Positions 10,532-11,877 of a stretch of 11,877 nt of DNA are shown here, one piece after another. This stretch comes from JBBQTQ01 sp038213135. GTDB taxonomy: Bacteria > Actinomycetota > Thermoleophilia > Gaiellales > Gaiellaceae. The number at the start of each line of letters is the position of its first letter. Within the stretch, counting starts at the first letter, position 1. The stretch covers positions 1 through 11,877 of the forward strand of contig JBBQTQ010000083.1 in the NCBI GenBank assembly GCA_038213135.1, given 5' to 3'. Made by a program: the position numbers and the translations under genes. Under the pieces are notes generated by a model. That model saw nothing but the letters and a program-made list of their open reading frames with translations. It was not told where the DNA came from and did no database searches.

Positions 10532-11817
10532 GCGGCCGCTGGCGTGCCGCGCGCCAACACCCGCTCGCGCTCGGCACCGGTGCCGACGAGCGCGATCTCC
10601 ACGTCGAGCTCGTGCTCGACGAACTCGACATAGCGGCGTGCCGCCGCCGGTAGCCCGTCGAGCTCGGTGACGTCGTCGAGGGGCTCGCTCCAGCCAGGGA
10701 GCACGTCGTAGATCGCCTCGGCCGAGTGGAAGTCGCTCTGGTGAGCCGGGAAGTCGCGCGTCTCGGTGCCGTCGCGGAGCCGGTAGCGCGTGCAGACGGG
10801 CAGCTCGTCGAAGGCGGAGAGGACGTCGAGCTTCGTCAGCGCGACCGACGTGAAGCCGTTCAGCCGGGCTGCGTAGCGCCAGGCGACGAGATCGCGCCTG
10901 CCGCAGCGGCGCTCGCGCCCCGTGACCGTGCCGAACTCGCCGCCGAGCTCACGCATCCGGTCCTGGTCGGCGCCTTCGATCTCCGTAGGGAACGGCCCCT
11001 CGCCGACTCGGGTCGTATACGCCTTCGAGACGCCGAGCACCGCGTCGATCCGCGTCGGGCCGATGCCGATTCCGGTCGCTGCGCCGCCGGCGACCGTCGG
11101 CGACGAGGTCACGAACGGATACGTGCCGTGGTCGAGGTCGAGCAGCGTTCCGTGCGCGCCCTCGAAGAGGACCCGCTTGCCCTCCCGCAGCGCCTGGTCG
11201 ACGAGCAGCGAGGTGTCGGCGATGAACGGGCGGAGCCGCTGCGCGTGCTCCTCCGAACGCGCCGCTAGCTCCTCGAGCTCGACCGGCTCGACGCCGTACA
11301 CGCGCTCGAGCCAGACGTTCTTCTCGGCGAGGGCGACCTCGATCTTCTGGCGGAGCACCTTCGGGTCGAAGAGGTCCTGGACGCGGATGCCGAGCCGGTA
11401 GGCCTTGTCCGCGTAGGTCGGGCCGATGCCGCGGCGCGTCGTCCCGATCTTCAGCTTGCCGAGCTTGCGTTCGCTCCCCTGGTCGATCGCCAGGTGCCAC
11501 GGCATGATCAGATGCGCGTTGCCGGAGAGCCTGACCCGGTCGGTCGAGATGCCGCCGGCCTCGAGCTCGTCGAGCTCCTGGATGAAGACGGCCGGGTCGA
11601 CGACGCAGCCCGCACCGATCACGCACTCCTTGCCGCCGAGGATCCCGGACGGCATGTGTCGGAGCTTCCACGTCGTGCCCTCGATGACGATCGTGTGGCC
11701 CGCGTTCGGCCCGCCGTTGTAGCGGCAAACGAGATCCGAGCTCTGGGCGAGCAGGTCGACGATCTTGCCTTTGCCTTCGTCGCCCCATTGCGCCTCGACG
11801 ACCACGGTGGCGGGCAC
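10528..11817 (-). CDS. purA: Adenylosuccinate synthetase PurA
   Basis: Couples IMP and aspartate using GTP to give adenylosuccinate, the first step towards AMP. At 429 residues it has the normal length. Motifs are WGDEGKGK with catalytic Asp13 (11-18), NAGHT with catalytic His41, GTTRRGIGPTYADK (125-138), DHGTYPFVTSS (229-239) and LTKLDVLSAFDELPVC. Residue 222, in FEGAHGTLLDLDHG, is His where the family has Gln (E. coli Gln224, an IMP contact); the following TSSPTVAGG replaces the common TSSNTTAGG. The start is GTG 11817, followed by PATVVVEAQWGDEG; no ribosome site is evident. It is separated from the purD run by two plus-strand genes, so it is transcribed independently. Confidence 0.96.
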   Translation of the reverse strand: MPATVVVEAQWGDEGKGKIVDLLAQSSDLVCRYNGGPNAGHTIVIEGTTWKLRHMPSGILGGKECVIGAGCVVDPAVFIQELDELEAGGISTDRVRLSGNAHLIMPWHLAIDQGSERKLGKLKIGTTRRGIGPTYADKAYRLGIRVQDLFDPKVLRQKIEVALAEKNVWLERVYGVEPVELEELAARSEEHAQRLRPFIADTSLLVDQALREGKRVLFEGAHGTLLDLDHGTYPFVTSSPTVAGGAATGIGIGPTRIDAVLGVSKAYTTRVGEGPFPTEIEGADQDRMRELGGEFGTVTGRERRCGRRDLVAWRYAARLNGFTSVALTKLDVLSAFDELPVCTRYRLRDGTETRDFPAHQSDFHSAEAIYDVLPGWSEPLDDVTELDGLPAAARRYVEFVEHELDVEIALVGTGAERERVLARGTPAAA

Positions 11818-11862
11818 GAGCGCATCTTGCCGTAGAGCTCGGCTACTCGGGCGCGCAGGGCC

Positions 11863-11874
11863 GAGGGACAGGCC
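11863..11874. repeat. Second copy of the GAGGGACAGGCC repeat arm, at window edge
   Basis: GAGGGACAGGCC matches the first 12 bases of the left arm at 7001-7012. It lies 46 bases upstream of the purA start. The window ends three bases later, so it cannot be seen whether an inverted partner follows. Confidence 0.55.
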
Positions 11875-11877
11875 GCT

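Noticed and set aside
1..11877. tRNA, rRNA, CRISPR arrays, insertion sequences or integrase/attachment sites
   Set aside because: I looked for them and saw no cloverleaf gene, spaced direct repeats, transposase-like protein or flanking terminal repeats.

Overview
The window is high-GC bacterial DNA and reads as an actinobacterial chromosome. My best guess is a deep-branching class such as Thermoleophilia. This rests on an Rv3369-type F420-dependent oxidoreductase-like protein, the style of the purine genes, an MpaB/DUF2236 protein and several starts that look leaderless. The lineage is an inference from protein style, not a measured placement.

Left part (1-3858): the 3' part of an ammonium transporter gene (cut by the window start), a PPOX/F420-type split-barrel protein, two unrecognised genes on the minus strand (one with a PH-like beta-rich core, one with a single membrane segment plus coiled coil), an 86-residue hypothetical protein, and a VapBC-type toxin-antitoxin pair with a palindromic operator candidate.

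Middle part (3859-8656): a compact purine-biosynthesis run on the minus strand. In transcription order it is purD, purE, an intergenic hairpin repeat, purB, purC, purS, purQ, with overlapping gene ends from purD to purE and from purB to purQ. The products cover GAR synthetase, AIR carboxylation, adenylosuccinate lyase, SAICAR synthetase and two of the three FGAM synthase subunits. purL, the expected partner of purS and purQ, is not in the window: purQ ends base-to-base against the toxin gene.

Right part (8657-11877): a divergently transcribed MpaB/DUF2236 oxygenase-family gene shares a 38-bp intergenic region with purD. It is followed by a 5'-truncated nucleotidyltransferase remnant and an aminoglycoside/choline-kinase-like phosphotransferase whose catalytic Asp appears to be Gly. 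purA (IMP to adenylosuccinate) converges on it from the right edge. A 12-base piece of the hairpin repeat found upstream of purB recurs upstream of purA at the window end.

No rRNA, tRNA, CRISPR array, transposase or integrase is visible. No gene-free stretch exceeds 300 bases; the longest is the 9526-9754 segment holding the nucleotidyltransferase remnant. Most of the window is housekeeping DNA, so I do not claim a new multi-gene system. The most unusual items are the paired hairpin repeats next to purine genes, the leaderless-promoter pattern, the atypical active-site residues in PurE, PurA and the phosphotransferase, and the two unrecognised minus-strand genes.
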